A DNA stretch of 64,000 bases from positions 310,001 to 374,000 of the forward strand of contig NZ_CP033070.1 of assembly GCF_003669035.1 (NCBI RefSeq), read 5' to 3'. Shown piece after piece: positions 1 to 8,886 of this stretch; within the stretch, counting starts at the first letter, position 1; each line of letters begins with the position of its first letter. The notes below the pieces were generated by a model. That model did no database searches, was not told the DNA's origin, and saw nothing but the letters and a program-made list of their open reading frames with translations. The stretch is from Chryseobacterium sp. 3008163. GTDB taxonomy: Bacteria; Bacteroidota; Bacteroidia; Flavobacteriales; Weeksellaceae. The translations under genes were made by a program, and so were the position numbers.

Positions 1-3000
1 GCCAAATCTCTAAACTGACCAGAAGTCTGAATAATCACATCAATTCTTGGTCTTCCCAATTGTTTTGATGGAATCAATCTCACATCCGAAACTCTACCGT
101 AAGTATCTCTCACAGGCTCGGTTCCCAACATGTATAAAACCTGCGCAATGGAAACACCTTCCGTTTCTACAAACTCACTGCTCCAAAATGTATAACAGAT
201 TTTTTTAGGAAATTCTTTATGTTTTTTCTTGTATTCGTCCAGTGTTTTTTGAGCTAAAGTCACGCCTCTGTCCCATGCAATTTCTGACGGCGTAGATTCT
301 GCATTTACGGAATATAAATTATGCCCAGTTGGAACAGCATTCGGATTTGCAACTGCGTCTCCGCCAGAAGAAGGCGCAATGTAACCGCCGGATAAAGCGT
401 TTAGCAAAGTCTGCAATTCAAATTCAGGGCTTTTTAGAAGATTTTCTTTGTAGCGCAAAACATTGGTCAAAGTTCTGTCGATTTCCAAAATTGCCCTCGC
501 TTTATCCTTCATCGCTTTTGGAATTTCAGGTTTTTTGGAATCTGCAAAAGATGGCTTTCCTGATGGTTTTTCAGCATTTGGTTTTCCTGAATATTTCTGA
601 TTTCCGGATTTTGCAAAGTCTGGTTTTTGACCTTTCATTTTACTTAAATTCGGTTTTCCTTTTCCTGATTTTTTATCTAAAAACGCAGGTCGCATTTTTG
701 GAGGATTCAAAAGCAATTTGGATTTTTCTAATTCATCCATTTTAACACCAGCAACAGAGCTTACAAATTCTGGAGAAACTTGTTTTCCATTTAAAATTTG
801 ATTCACTAAAACTTTCGCAGGATTCAAATATTTTTGATTAAAAAAAGCTTTATTTTTCAGTTGAATATCCGTTACTTTTCCATTCATTTTATCCAATGAA
901 GCTAAACTGTAAGCAATTGGATCTGCGCTCATCGCCAAAACGGTAGAATTTATTTTTTCTGATTTATAAGCTTGTCCAGCAACATAAAATTCACCATTGA
1001 TTTTTTCCGTAGAAACTTCTTCAGCAAAATTATCCAGCTTTTCGATTTCCATTTCAGAATAAGGTTTTGTGAGAATACTGTCTAATCTCAAACTTCTGTG
1101 AAGTCCCATTTTAACAGCCATTTTCTTAACCTCGATAGAAATTTCAGGTTTATTTTTAGCATCCGTTTTATGATAAAATCTAATCTTGTCTTGCAAACTT
1201 CGGAAGTAATTTCGCATATCGCTTTCTACAAAAGCTGGCGTTAAATAAGAAATCGTTGTTGCATAAGTTCTTCGTTTAGCCATCATACTTTCGCCGATAT
1301 TTCCAATCGTGTAATAGTAAAAATGAGGAATCGTTCCGACCAAAATATCGCCCCAATCGTTTCCGGAAAGAGCAACTTGTTTGTCTGGCGTAAATTCTAA
1401 ACTTCCGTGCGTCCCGAAATGAAGCATTGCATCTGCTTTAAACTCTTTCTGAGCCCAAAGATAAGCGCCCAAATAAGCGTGAGTTGGAGGTTCTTTTACG
1501 CCGTGAGTAATTTTAAATTCATCATCACCAATCGCTGCAGATGGTTGTGGAAGCAATGCTATGTTACCAAAACGAACCGCAGAAATTGCGAGATAAGATT
1601 TTTCGTTTTGATTGACATTCATAAAATCTCCCGGTGCAGAACCATATTTTTTGATGACATCATCATAGGATTTTTTGCTTAATGAAGATTTCAGCCAAGA
1701 ATCATATTTCGAAGATTCTATCAAAGTCGGTTTTCCATTTTTCACAAATTCCTCGAAATGACCTTTCGCTTTTGGACTGAAAATACTCCCTTGTTTTTGA
1801 ATAATATTTTCAAATTCTTTCTCGGTTTCGGGAAGCCCGTTCAGGTTGTAACCTTCAGCTTTCAATCGCTTCAGAACGTTGTAGAGAGACTCTGTACCTT
1901 CCATTCCTTGTGCGTTCAGCGTGTTTTTTCCTTCACCTTTAAAATAATAGACCGCAACTTTTTTATCCTGATTTTTTATGTTTTTCAAATCAATAAAATT
2001 ATTTACGATTTGGGTGAATTTCGCCAATCTGTCAGGAATCGTTTTAAACAAAAACATTCCGTCTTTGGTTTTTTCCTGAGCGATGAGAACATAAGGATAA
2101 ATCGCGCCGTCCAATTCCGGCATTACGATACATTGCCCCATAAATCCACCGACCATTCCCATTGGATCTTCCAACCATTTTTCTTCCAACTGCAAAATAG
2201 AAAGTGGTGTGAAAAACGGAATATTTCTTTGTTTCAGCCAATTGACAGCTTCGTCGGGATTTCCCATTGTGAGACGACCGTGTGGAAAATAGACGACTGC
2301 ATTTGGATTTATTTCTGATAAAAATCTGATTCTATCGGTGAAAGAAGCAACAGGATAAACATTCAAACCGGACTTTTGAAATGAGACAATAATGCTGTCC
2401 AAATACTGCTTGTTTCCGCTAAAAGGATCGTGAATACCAGAAATCAAAGCTACTTTTGGTGCACCTTCTTTATAGAAATTATTTTTTTTGAGGTAATCTT
2501 CATAAGATTTAATATCGTTAAAAGCTACTTTCTCATCAATATGGAAATAGACATTTTCTTTACTCGCAATCGCATCTTTAGGATTGGTGACGAATAGTTT
2601 TTTACCATCAATATCCTTTCGGATGTAGCGAACCAGATTTTGATAATTTTCTTTATTTCCGCTTTCGAGATAAGACGAAACTTTCTTCAGTTGAAGCGAA
2701 TCTAAACTGTTGATATTATTTTCAGGATTCGTAACCGAAGTGAAATGCATCGGTACTTCTTTGGAAATCTCAGTTAGTTTTGCACGTTGTTTGTCATCGA
2801 TTTTAAGTCCCATTCCGAAACCGAGAACAAAATCATAATTCTTGAGTTTATCGATATTATCCAAAGAAACTTCCTTAAATTTTATCATTTTATCCTGATT
2901 CGACAATGCGATATTCGACGCTTGATACGGCTGAAAATTGACCAAAGCAATGCGTGTTGCAGATGCAGTTGATTTCCAAATAAACCAACCTGCGAAAAGT

Positions 3001-3062
3001 AAAACTATGGCAAGACCAAAGTAGATTGCCTTTTTTTTGTTTTTAATTAATTGAGATCCCAT
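1..3062 (-). CDS. hmuS: HmuS/CobN-family chelatase-like protein, membrane anchored (3' end outside window)
   Basis: An open frame runs from an ATG at 3062 to the window edge without a stop, giving about 1,020 residues of a protein usually near 1,400. Residues 10-30 form one hydrophobic N-terminal anchor. The CobN signature is readable, for example LHFGTHGSLEF around residue 540 and SGGYIAPSSGGD around 895. In Bacteroidota this CobN paralogue follows hmuY and hmuR, and has been linked to removing iron from haem rather than inserting cobalt; no cobalamin genes are visible here, so HmuS is preferred to CobN. The start overlaps the end of hmuR by 16 bases, implying coupled translation. Odd: residues about 785-850 form a Lys/Pro/Gly/Ser-rich insert (repeated SGKP-type steps) in an otherwise ordinary sequence. 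Family certain; substrate inferred from context. Confidence 0.85.
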   Translation of the reverse strand, partial: MGSQLIKNKKKAIYFGLAIVLLFAGWFIWKSTASATRIALVNFQPYQASNIALSNQDKMIKFKEVSLDNIDKLKNYDFVLGFGMGLKIDDKQRAKLTEISKEVPMHFTSVTNPENNINSLDSLQLKKVSSYLESGNKENYQNLVRYIRKDIDGKKLFVTNPKDAIASKENVYFHIDEKVAFNDIKSYEDYLKKNNFYKEGAPKVALISGIHDPFSGNKQYLDSIIVSFQKSGLNVYPVASFTDRIRFLSEINPNAVVYFPHGRLTMGNPDEAVNWLKQRNIPFFTPLSILQLEEKWLEDPMGMVGGFMGQCIVMPELDGAIYPYVLIAQEKTKDGMFLFKTIPDRLAKFTQIVNNFIDLKNIKNQDKKVAVYYFKGEGKNTLNAQGMEGTESLYNVLKRLKAEGYNLNGLPETEKEFENIIQKQGSIFSPKAKGHFEEFVKNGKPTLIESSKYDSWLKSSLSKKSYDDVIKKYGSAPGDFMNVNQNEKSYLAISAVRFGNIALLPQPSAAIGDDEFKITHGVKEPPTHAYLGAYLWAQKEFKADAMLHFGTHGSLEFTPDKQVALSGNDWGDILVGTIPHFYYYTIGNIGESMMAKRRTYATTISYLTPAFVESDMRNYFRSLQDKIRFYHKTDAKNKPEISIEVKKMAVKMGLHRSLRLDSILTKPYSEMEIEKLDNFAEEVSTEKINGEFYVAGQAYKSEKINSTVLAMSADPIAYSLASLDKMNGKVTDIQLKNKAFFNQKYLNPAKVLVNQILNGKQVSPEFVSSVAGVKMDELEKSKLLLNPPKMRPAFLDKKSGKGKPNLSKMKGQKPDFAKSGNQKYSGKPNAEKPSGKPSFADSKKPEIPKAMKDKARAILEIDRTLTNVLRYKENLLKSPEFELQTLLNALSGGYIAPSSGGDAVANPNAVPTGHNLYSVNAESTPSEIAWDRGVTLAQKTLDEYKKKHKEFPKKICYTFWSSEFVETEGVSIAQVLYMLGTEPVRDTYGRVSDVRLIPSKQLGRPRIDVIIQTSGQFRDL

Positions 3063-5043
3063 TTTAATCCTATATAATATGTTCTGCCAGGCGAAATGCT
3101 GGAGTAAAAACTTGAAAATTTGGTTTTATAATCAAATAAATTATTGATTCCTGCGCTTGCTGTAAAATTGAAAAGCAAAGGCGCAGACAACTGCAATCGC
3201 CAGATCGAATATGGCTCGTAGTAAATTTTGTATTCTTCTGTGTGCGTATCGATTCCCGTTGTGTTATCAACATCTGTGATATCCGCAGTTCCGAACGTAT
3301 TCATACTGCTGAAATATTTTCCACTGAAACTAATTGTTGGCGCATATTTTTTGAGAAAATCCAAAGTATAATCCGCTCTCACAGTCGCTGTATGCGGTCT
3401 TGTTATCGATCTTTTTTGTGGATTTTCATAAACATAAGTATAGGCACCTTTCAACAACAATGATTTTCTCAAACGATAAGACAAAGAAACTTCACTGCTG
3501 AAAACATCGGTTTTCCCAACATTTATGTACTGAATGGTATCGCTGGAAACCCAATTTGCATTGATTTTGTCCTGAATTTTGGAATATTGAGCCATCAATG
3601 TGATGTTCAGTTTTTTGAAATTTAAGTCCGAAGAAATATTGAAATTGTTGCTTTTCTCCGCTTTCATATTGTTGTTTCCAATGATCTGAAAACCGCCACC
3701 ATAAGGATGAAACCAATCGGTGTACAATTCTTTCAGCGTCGGTGCTCGGAAACCTCCGGAATATCCACCTCGAAGAGTCATATTTTTATTGACTTTGTAC
3801 ATTCCCGACAAACGAAAAGTCGGATGTCCTTTGAATTGTGAATGATAATCGTATCTCGCACCTGTAACCAAGGTAAAAGCATCTGCCAATTTCCATTCCT
3901 GCTGTGTGAAAAGTGAATAATTCTGAGCATCTCTTTTCGCACCAGAACCATCACTCACAAACATAAATGTGAGCAAATCTTCAGAAAAAGCTTCTGCACC
4001 GGCAACCAAAGAATGTTTTCCGAAAAGTTGAACATCGTAAATGGAACCAACTCGCCAGATTTTGTTCTCGTAGTTTTTATCTTTTGATTTAATAATTTAT
4101 AAAAATCGAATTTCTGATACTCATCATAACTTCCTGATACAACCAAATTGCTGTTCTCGCGAAGCTGAAAACTTGTCTTCATCCCAGTTCTGAAATTATG
4201 AAACTGATCCCGAACTTTAAAGCCATCCAAACCACCCGTATTTCTCTCCTGAAAGTAAAAACCTGTATTGATTTCTGTCTGGATTTTTGGCGTAATTTTT
4301 ATGGAAACATTCGGACTGAAACCGTAATCTGTATATCCAGCAATGTAGGTACTGCTCAGTTTTTGTTCCACAATATTTCCGTGGGTGTATTCTTGTTTCA
4401 ACGCTTCTGTATCAGTCAATAAATAAGGATCTCTGCTTTTATAAAACGCTGAAAAACCTGCACTTCCCCATTTTTGTTTTGTTCCGAAAGTTAAATTGTA
4501 ATTCTGATCTTTATTGCTTCCGTATAAAGCCGAAGCACTGATCTGCAAAGGTTTTTTAAGCTTTTTAGTAATGATATTGATGACACCACCAATCGCATTG
4601 GAGCCATACAAAGAAGACGACGCTCCTTTCACGATTTCCACACGCTCGATGTTGTTCATATCAATTCTGTTGTAATCGATATTATCAAAAGTTTCCCCTG
4701 CCATTCTTTCGCCGTCAATCAGAAAAAGAACATATTTCCCGCCAAATCCCATCATATTGATGTTTGCGTGACCACCATTATTAGTAAATTCTACACCCGC
4801 CAATTCTTGCTCCATAAAATCACGAAAATTTGCCATTTTCGATTTCTCAATCGCTTCAGAAGTGATGACTTGTGTGGTTACAGGAACGTCTTTCAGTTTT
4901 CTTTCGGTTCTTGTCGCCGTTACTACAACTTGCTCAATATCTTTGTATTGTTCTTGTTTTTCGGAAAGATTTTCAGTCTGAGACCAGAGAATATTTGAAA
5001 GAAATATCAGTGGAAGAATTATCAGTTTTTTTAGCATCTCCAT
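3047..5043 (-). CDS. hmuR: TonB-dependent haem receptor HmuR-like (frame interrupted once)
   Basis: Outer-membrane TonB-dependent receptor of about 665 residues. It has a signal peptide ending LWSQ, a TonB-box-like segment DIEQVVVTATR, a plug domain with ERVEIVKGASSSLYG and GGVINIIT, then a beta-barrel. The frame is broken between 4082 and 4098: the upstream frame runs out after KLLNQK and the downstream frame resumes at DKNYENKIWRVGS. Adding one A/T base in this stretch restores a continuous barrel, so the gene is probably intact in the organism. It lies between an HmuY-like lipoprotein and an HmuS-like protein, the usual HmuYRS order, so haem is the likely substrate. Confidence 0.85.
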
Positions 5044-5051
5044 TCTTTTTT

Positions 5052-5086
5052 AAATGAATTGCTGAAACATATCCAACAATTCATTT
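5052..5086 (-). other. Stem-loop between hmuY and hmuR
   Basis: AAATGAATTG at 5052-5061 is perfectly inverted at 5077-5086 across a 15-base loop. It lies in the 74-base gap between the lipoprotein and receptor genes, just before the receptor start. Such intercistronic hairpins can set unequal expression of lipoprotein and receptor, but no long U-run follows, so full termination is not indicated. The role is inferred. Confidence 0.45.
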
Positions 5087-5117
5087 CATTCAATAACCCG
5101 AGATTAATTTGTTGATT

Positions 5118-5732
5118 TTAAAAAGCAGAACCGCCTTCAGCATTGTATTGGTATTTGAAACTTACGTGACCAGCAGTGTTTGTTGCACTTTTATTATCGT
5201 AAATCTGTAGTTTCACAAATTTTCCAGAAGCCGATTTCACAACATACACAAAATTATGAACCGTATATTTTGGTGGCGGACTGCTTGTATCGACTGTTAA
5301 CCAAGTTGTTAAAGTTTGAGAAAACGGTTGATCTTCCTCCGTGATTCCAGTTCCTGTAAACGCAGTTGTGATTTTTCCAATTTCGTCTTTCACGTATCCG
5401 GAAGTTGGTGCAGAAATGATGGAGTTCCATTCAGTTTTGTTTGTGTTGATTGCTTCGCCACTCCCTTTTCCAGATTTTCCACCATTCAGTTTTACATCAC
5501 CTCTGTGGAAAGCGATGTCCCAATTATTATCATTTTGAGGATCTGAAACGGTAACAATTTCATTTTTTGAAAATGAAAAATAAATCCAGTTGGTGTACGA
5601 TCTTGCATCTAAAAATTGATGCGTTTTGATTTCTCCTGCTGTTGCAATATCTTCTTCTCTATCGTCGCTACTGCTACATGAAGTGAAAATTAGAAGCACT
5701 AATAAAAGAGCAAAAATTGATTTTAATTTCAT
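5118..5732 (-). CDS. hmuY: HmuY-family haem-binding lipoprotein
   Basis: 204 residues with a lipoprotein signal (LLLVLLIFTSCSSS, acylated Cys about residue 19). The mature part matches the HmuY family in length and layout, with the conserved stretch NWDIAFHRGDVKLNGG in the first half and a beta-rich C-terminus. HmuY proteins capture haem at the cell surface and pass it to the TonB receptor HmuR, which is the next gene. First gene of hmuYRS, with a perfect palindrome upstream (5807-5830), so the operon may be controlled with the nitrogen-oxide genes. The haem would serve NorZ, the cytochrome c and the b-type subunit of the nitrate module. Confidence 0.85.
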   Translation of the reverse strand: MKLKSIFALLLVLLIFTSCSSSDDREEDIATAGEIKTHQFLDARSYTNWIYFSFSKNEIVTVSDPQNDNNWDIAFHRGDVKLNGGKSGKGSGEAINTNKTEWNSIISAPTSGYVKDEIGKITTAFTGTGITEEDQPFSQTLTTWLTVDTSSPPPKYTVHNFVYVVKSASGKFVKLQIYDNKSATNTAGHVSFKYQYNAEGGSAF

Positions 5733-5806
5733 AATGTATAAATTATTTTTACAAAGGAATTAATTTTATTTATACTTAATAAAAATAGCAATATGATAAG
5801 AATCAT

Positions 5807-5830
5807 AAATAAGACATTTTTGTCTTATTT
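5807..5830. promoter_or_regulatory. Perfect palindrome upstream of hmuY (shared operator type)
   Basis: AAATAAGACA is perfectly inverted as TGTCTTATTT with four T between the arms; counted on the GAC/GTC core, the spacer is six bases. The same arms occur upstream of the nitrate module, and variants occur before rrf2, the hemerythrin-PAS gene and nirK. It lies 75-98 bases upstream of the hmuY start. A weak -7-like TATTTTTA (minus strand, 5780-5787) sits 35 bases nearer the gene. Confidence 0.6.
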
Positions 5831-5914
5831 TAAATTTCAAAGCAGTTTTATGAAGAAAATAAAGAATTATTAAAATTTAATGATGAATAAAGTTTAGAGG
5901 ATAAAAACTTTATA

Positions 5915-6538
5915 TTAACTGATTATCAAATTTTTGAAACTAACATTTTGAAATTCGCCTTGGTTATGACTGATCATAAAAATCGTCGAATCTTTATCTT
6001 GATTAATTTTCAAAATTTCTTCCATCATCGAGTGTCGTAAAGATGCATCAACAGCTGATAGTGGTTCGTCAAGCAAAATAATTTCGGCATTTTGAGCCAA
6101 CGCTCTCGCTAAGGCAACTCTTTGCTGTTGTCCGCCAGAAAGCTTTGAAGGAAAAACATTTTCCAGAATTTTCAGATTAAATTTTTCTAAATAATAATCG
6201 ATTATTTCTAGGTTTTTTTCTTTTTGTGCAAAAGCGATATTTTGCTTTACCGTCATATTCGGAAACAACGCGTAATTCTGGAACATTATCGAAATATTTC
6301 GCTTTTGAGGAGACAGAAAAATTCGGTTTTCGGTATCTAACAAAATGGAATTATTGACTTTAATAATGCCAAAATTCGGAGTAATAATTCCTGCTAAAAT
6401 CTTGAAAAAAGTGGTTTTTCCAATTCCGGAATCGCCCGAAATGTGAATAAAACTTCCCTTTTCAATCACTTCACTAACCTCCAGAAATTTGCTTCCGGAA
6501 GAAGTGAAAATCTGATGTTTTATATTCAATTCAATCAT
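5915..6538 (-). CDS. modC: Molybdate ABC transporter ATPase ModC-like
   Basis: 207-residue ABC ATPase that powers molybdate import with ModB. Walker A is GDSGIGKTT near residue 35, the signature is LSGGQQQRVALARAL near 133, Walker B is IILLDEPLSAVD near 153 and the switch His is in ISHNQGE near 192. It lacks the C-terminal molybdate-sensing TOBE domain of long ModC proteins, as is common in short Bacteroidota versions. The start overlaps the end of modB by four bases. Its position after modA and modB makes molybdate (or tungstate) the clear substrate class. Confidence 0.88.
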   Translation of the reverse strand: MIELNIKHQIFTSSGSKFLEVSEVIEKGSFIHISGDSGIGKTTFFKILAGIITPNFGIIKVNNSILLDTENRIFLSPQKRNISIMFQNYALFPNMTVKQNIAFAQKEKNLEIIDYYLEKFNLKILENVFPSKLSGGQQQRVALARALAQNAEIILLDEPLSAVDASLRHSMMEEILKINQDKDSTIFMISHNQGEFQNVSFKNLIIS

Positions 6539-7218
6539 CGGAAAGTGGTAAAATTAATTTTCCGATTGATACCATAAATCAACAATAAAATCAAAAACGA
6601 AACGATGAAAAGTATGAATGCATAACGGTTTGCAACTTCAAAATTCAGCGCCTGAACCTGGTCGTAAATCGCGACAGAAGCGATTCTTGTTTCTTTAGGA
6701 ATATTTCCGCCGACCATAATGACAATACCAAATTCACCGATGCAATGGGCAAAAGTGAGCGCAATTCCTGTAATAACAGACGTTTTGACATTAGGAATAA
6801 GAACTTTAAATAGAGTTGTAATTTTAGATTTTCCCATAGTGTAAGAAATTTGGCGCAAATCATCATTCAATGCAGAAAAGCCGTTCTGCAAAGGCTGAAT
6901 CATAAACGGAAGATTCGCGATAATGCTCGCAACCACAATTCCGTTAAAGGAAAATGCGAGGCGAACATCAAAAAATTCCTGCAAAACATTTCCGAATGCA
7001 TTTTCGGGGCTGAAGGCGACCAACAAGTAATATCCCATCACTGTTGGTGGCAAAACCATTGGCATACAGATTAAAGTTTCGGCGATAAATTTCAATTTAA
7101 ACTTTGAATAAGTAAGCCAATATGCAATCGGAACACCGATGAATATCAGAATCGTTGTTGTTATCAACGCTAATTTTCCGGTGAGTAATAAAGTGTAAAT
7201 AAAATCCTGATCAAGCAT
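6535..7218 (-). CDS. modB: Molybdate ABC transporter permease ModB
   Basis: 227-residue inner-membrane permease with about five hydrophobic segments, starting TLLLTGKLALITTTILIFIG. The cytoplasmic coupling loop lies around residues 135-170 (KVLIPNVKTSVITGIALTFAHCIGEFG), with the EFG triad typical of molybdate and sulfate permeases. It forms the channel between the lipoprotein ModA and the ATPase ModC. The gene abuts modA directly and overlaps modC. Confidence 0.9.
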   Translation of the reverse strand: MLDQDFIYTLLLTGKLALITTTILIFIGVPIAYWLTYSKFKLKFIAETLICMPMVLPPTVMGYYLLVAFSPENAFGNVLQEFFDVRLAFSFNGIVVASIIANLPFMIQPLQNGFSALNDDLRQISYTMGKSKITTLFKVLIPNVKTSVITGIALTFAHCIGEFGIVIMVGGNIPKETRIASVAIYDQVQALNFEVANRYAFILFIVSFLILLLIYGINRKINFTTFR

Positions 7219-8022
7219 TTACTTTGAAATTTTTGTTTGATAACCGTACTTTTCCCAAGTTTGGCTGGCTTTTTTACTTTTAATAAAATCAAAAAAATCT
7301 TTTGCTTCGGTTTGATTTTTACTTTTCAAAACAATTCCGCTTTGGGCGATTGGTAAACATTCGCTTGCTGATAATTCGTAGAAATTTCCTCGTGTCATCA
7401 TTCCTTTGTTCTTTGCATTGGAAAGTGCGATGAATGCGATATCTGCGTTTCCTGTTGAAGCAAATTGTGCGGACTGATTGATATTTTCTGCCCAAACAAT
7501 TTTGTTTTCAATTTGAGAATAAATTCCCATTTTTTTCAAAGCTTCGACCGTATTTTTTCCATAAGGTGCAAGATCTGGATTGGCGATGGCGATTTTTTTT
7601 ATTTCAGGATTTAAAATCAGTTTCAAACCTTTGGAAACATTGGCTTTTGAACTCCATAAAGCCACTTTTCCAAAGGTGTAAATTTCAGAATTTCCAGAAG
7701 TTTTATTTTTACTTTTTAACTTATCTGGAAAAGAAGAATCGGCTGACAGAAACAAATCGAAAGGTGCTCCATTTAGAATCTGCTGAACCAGCAAACCCGA
7801 CGAACCAAAAGTAATTTCGACTTTTTTATCAGGATTTTCTTTCATATAAATCTGTTTCAATTCTTCCAAAACATCCCGAAGATTAGCTGCTGCTGCAACT
7901 GAAATTGTAAAGTTTTGTGTCGACTTTTTTGTAAAATCAGATTCAGTTTTTTTACAATTTAACATTAAAATTGTTGCTAAAAATAAGCAAAAAGAAAGTC
8001 TTAAATAAATCCAATTTTTCAT
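7219..8022 (-). CDS. modA: Molybdate-binding lipoprotein ModA
   Basis: 267-residue substrate-binding protein with a lipoprotein signal (LATILMLNCKK). Typical ModA segments are AAAANLRDVLEEL, ITFGSSGLLVQQI and GAPFDLFLSAD in the first half and APYGKNTVEAL in the second. It captures molybdate in the periplasm for ModBC. First gene of the modABC operon. The supply fits the Mo-cofactor genes and the Mo enzyme later in the same strand block. A degraded operator-like half site lies just upstream at 8047-8055. Confidence 0.92.
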   Translation of the reverse strand: MKNWIYLRLSFCLFLATILMLNCKKTESDFTKKSTQNFTISVAAAANLRDVLEELKQIYMKENPDKKVEITFGSSGLLVQQILNGAPFDLFLSADSSFPDKLKSKNKTSGNSEIYTFGKVALWSSKANVSKGLKLILNPEIKKIAIANPDLAPYGKNTVEALKKMGIYSQIENKIVWAENINQSAQFASTGNADIAFIALSNAKNKGMMTRGNFYELSASECLPIAQSGIVLKSKNQTEAKDFFDFIKSKKASQTWEKYGYQTKISK

Positions 8023-8124
8023 AAAATAAACGAAAAGAAAGATTTAAAATAAGACTTTCTTATCCTTTTCAAAGATAAGGCTATCCATTGAAAATTCAAA
8101 AATATTTTGTGGGGATTTGTAAGA

Positions 8125-8349
8125 TCAAACCAATTTTTCCAAAGTTTTGCATTTTTCTTTATCACCAGATTTCACGACTGAAATATCAATATATTTTACC
8201 GTTCCCTGACTTGCTTCTTCAAATTGTTTAGCTTTTTTATCTGCGTAACCATAAGTGTAACCAACTGCTATTACAACTTTATGGCCGTTACAGTCACCCA
8301 TCGCCAAATAAAGATAGTCGCCCAATCGTGATTGAATATGAATGCTCAT
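8125..8349 (-). CDS. Small hypothetical protein
   Basis: 74 residues, not assigned to a family. It is soluble, with a central GHKVVIAVGYTYGYADKK segment and a charged C-terminus. It begins 23 bases after the hemerythrin gene, so it is probably co-transcribed with it. The strand, good composition and tight spacing support a real gene. No function is proposed. Confidence 0.6.
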   Translation of the reverse strand: MSIHIQSRLGDYLYLAMGDCNGHKVVIAVGYTYGYADKKAKQFEEASQGTVKYIDISVVKSGDKEKCKTLEKLV

Positions 8350-8372
8350 GTTTTTAATTTAAATTCAATAAT

Positions 8373-8825
8373 TTATTTCCAGAATTCATCTTGATAAAAA
8401 TCATTTTCTTTTTGATGTATTTGCTCAAGTTGAGCTCCAATATTATTCAGTTTCACATCAGATAAATGTTCTTCTAAATGAGGAAAATACATCCGCTCTT
8501 CGAAACGAATATGATTGCTTAAAGCATTCGCAAAATCTCCTAAAATACGGATATCGTTAGTTTGATTCATAGTATTGATCAACTTACGGATCTCGATGTG
8601 TTCTTTTTCCATCTGAATCTGAAGAATATTGTTTTCAGTTTCGGGAAGTACGAGATCTTCGATTTCAAAATGACGACTCAGATTTTCCTGCCAATAGTAA
8701 TTGATGTATTTTTTTATTCTGTCATAAGAAACATTCTTTTTGATCCCTTGACGAATTTTCCAGCTGCAAAGCAATCCGAAATGATGATCTCGGGAAAGCG
8801 GGACTAAGTTTTCGTTTCTTTTCAT
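8373..8825 (-). CDS. Hemerythrin-domain protein
   Basis: 150-residue HHE domain protein. Candidate di-iron ligands appear in SRDHHFG (about residues 12-18), HFEIEDLVLPE (about 53-63), HIEIRKL (about 77) and HIRFEERMYFPHLEEH (about 111-126). Such proteins bind O2 or NO, or store iron; beside norZ and ScdA, an NO-related role is likely. It follows the norZ terminator at 8842-8868, so it may have its own promoter or depend on read-through. One of three hemerythrin-type genes within 8 kb. Confidence 0.85.
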   Translation of the reverse strand: MKRNENLVPLSRDHHFGLLCSWKIRQGIKKNVSYDRIKKYINYYWQENLSRHFEIEDLVLPETENNILQIQMEKEHIEIRKLINTMNQTNDIRILGDFANALSNHIRFEERMYFPHLEEHLSDVKLNNIGAQLEQIHQKENDFYQDEFWK

Positions 8826-8841
8826 ATTTTAAAATTTAAAA

Positions 8842-8868
8842 GAACCACCACTACAAAAGTGGCAGTTC
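8842..8868 (-). terminator. Hairpin after norZ
   Basis: The outer arm GAAC and inner arm CCACT pair with AGTGG and GTTC around a short ACAAA loop, with two unpaired bases per side. It starts about 19 bases beyond the norZ stop and is followed on the minus strand by an A/T-rich stretch. Likely an imperfect terminator between norZ and the hemerythrin gene. Confidence 0.5.
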
Positions 8869-8886
8869 TCAGGATTAAATAATTGA

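Noticed and set aside
1..3062. Cobalamin biosynthesis assignment for the CobN-like gene
   Set aside because: No other cobalamin gene is visible, the protein has an N-terminal membrane anchor, and it follows hmuY-hmuR; HmuS fits better.
8047..8079. Operator-like site before modA (AAATAAGAC half site plus a CTTATC/GATAAG inverted repeat)
   Set aside because: Only one arm fits the shared motif, and the expected -7 position would fall on the modA start codon; kept out of the regulon.
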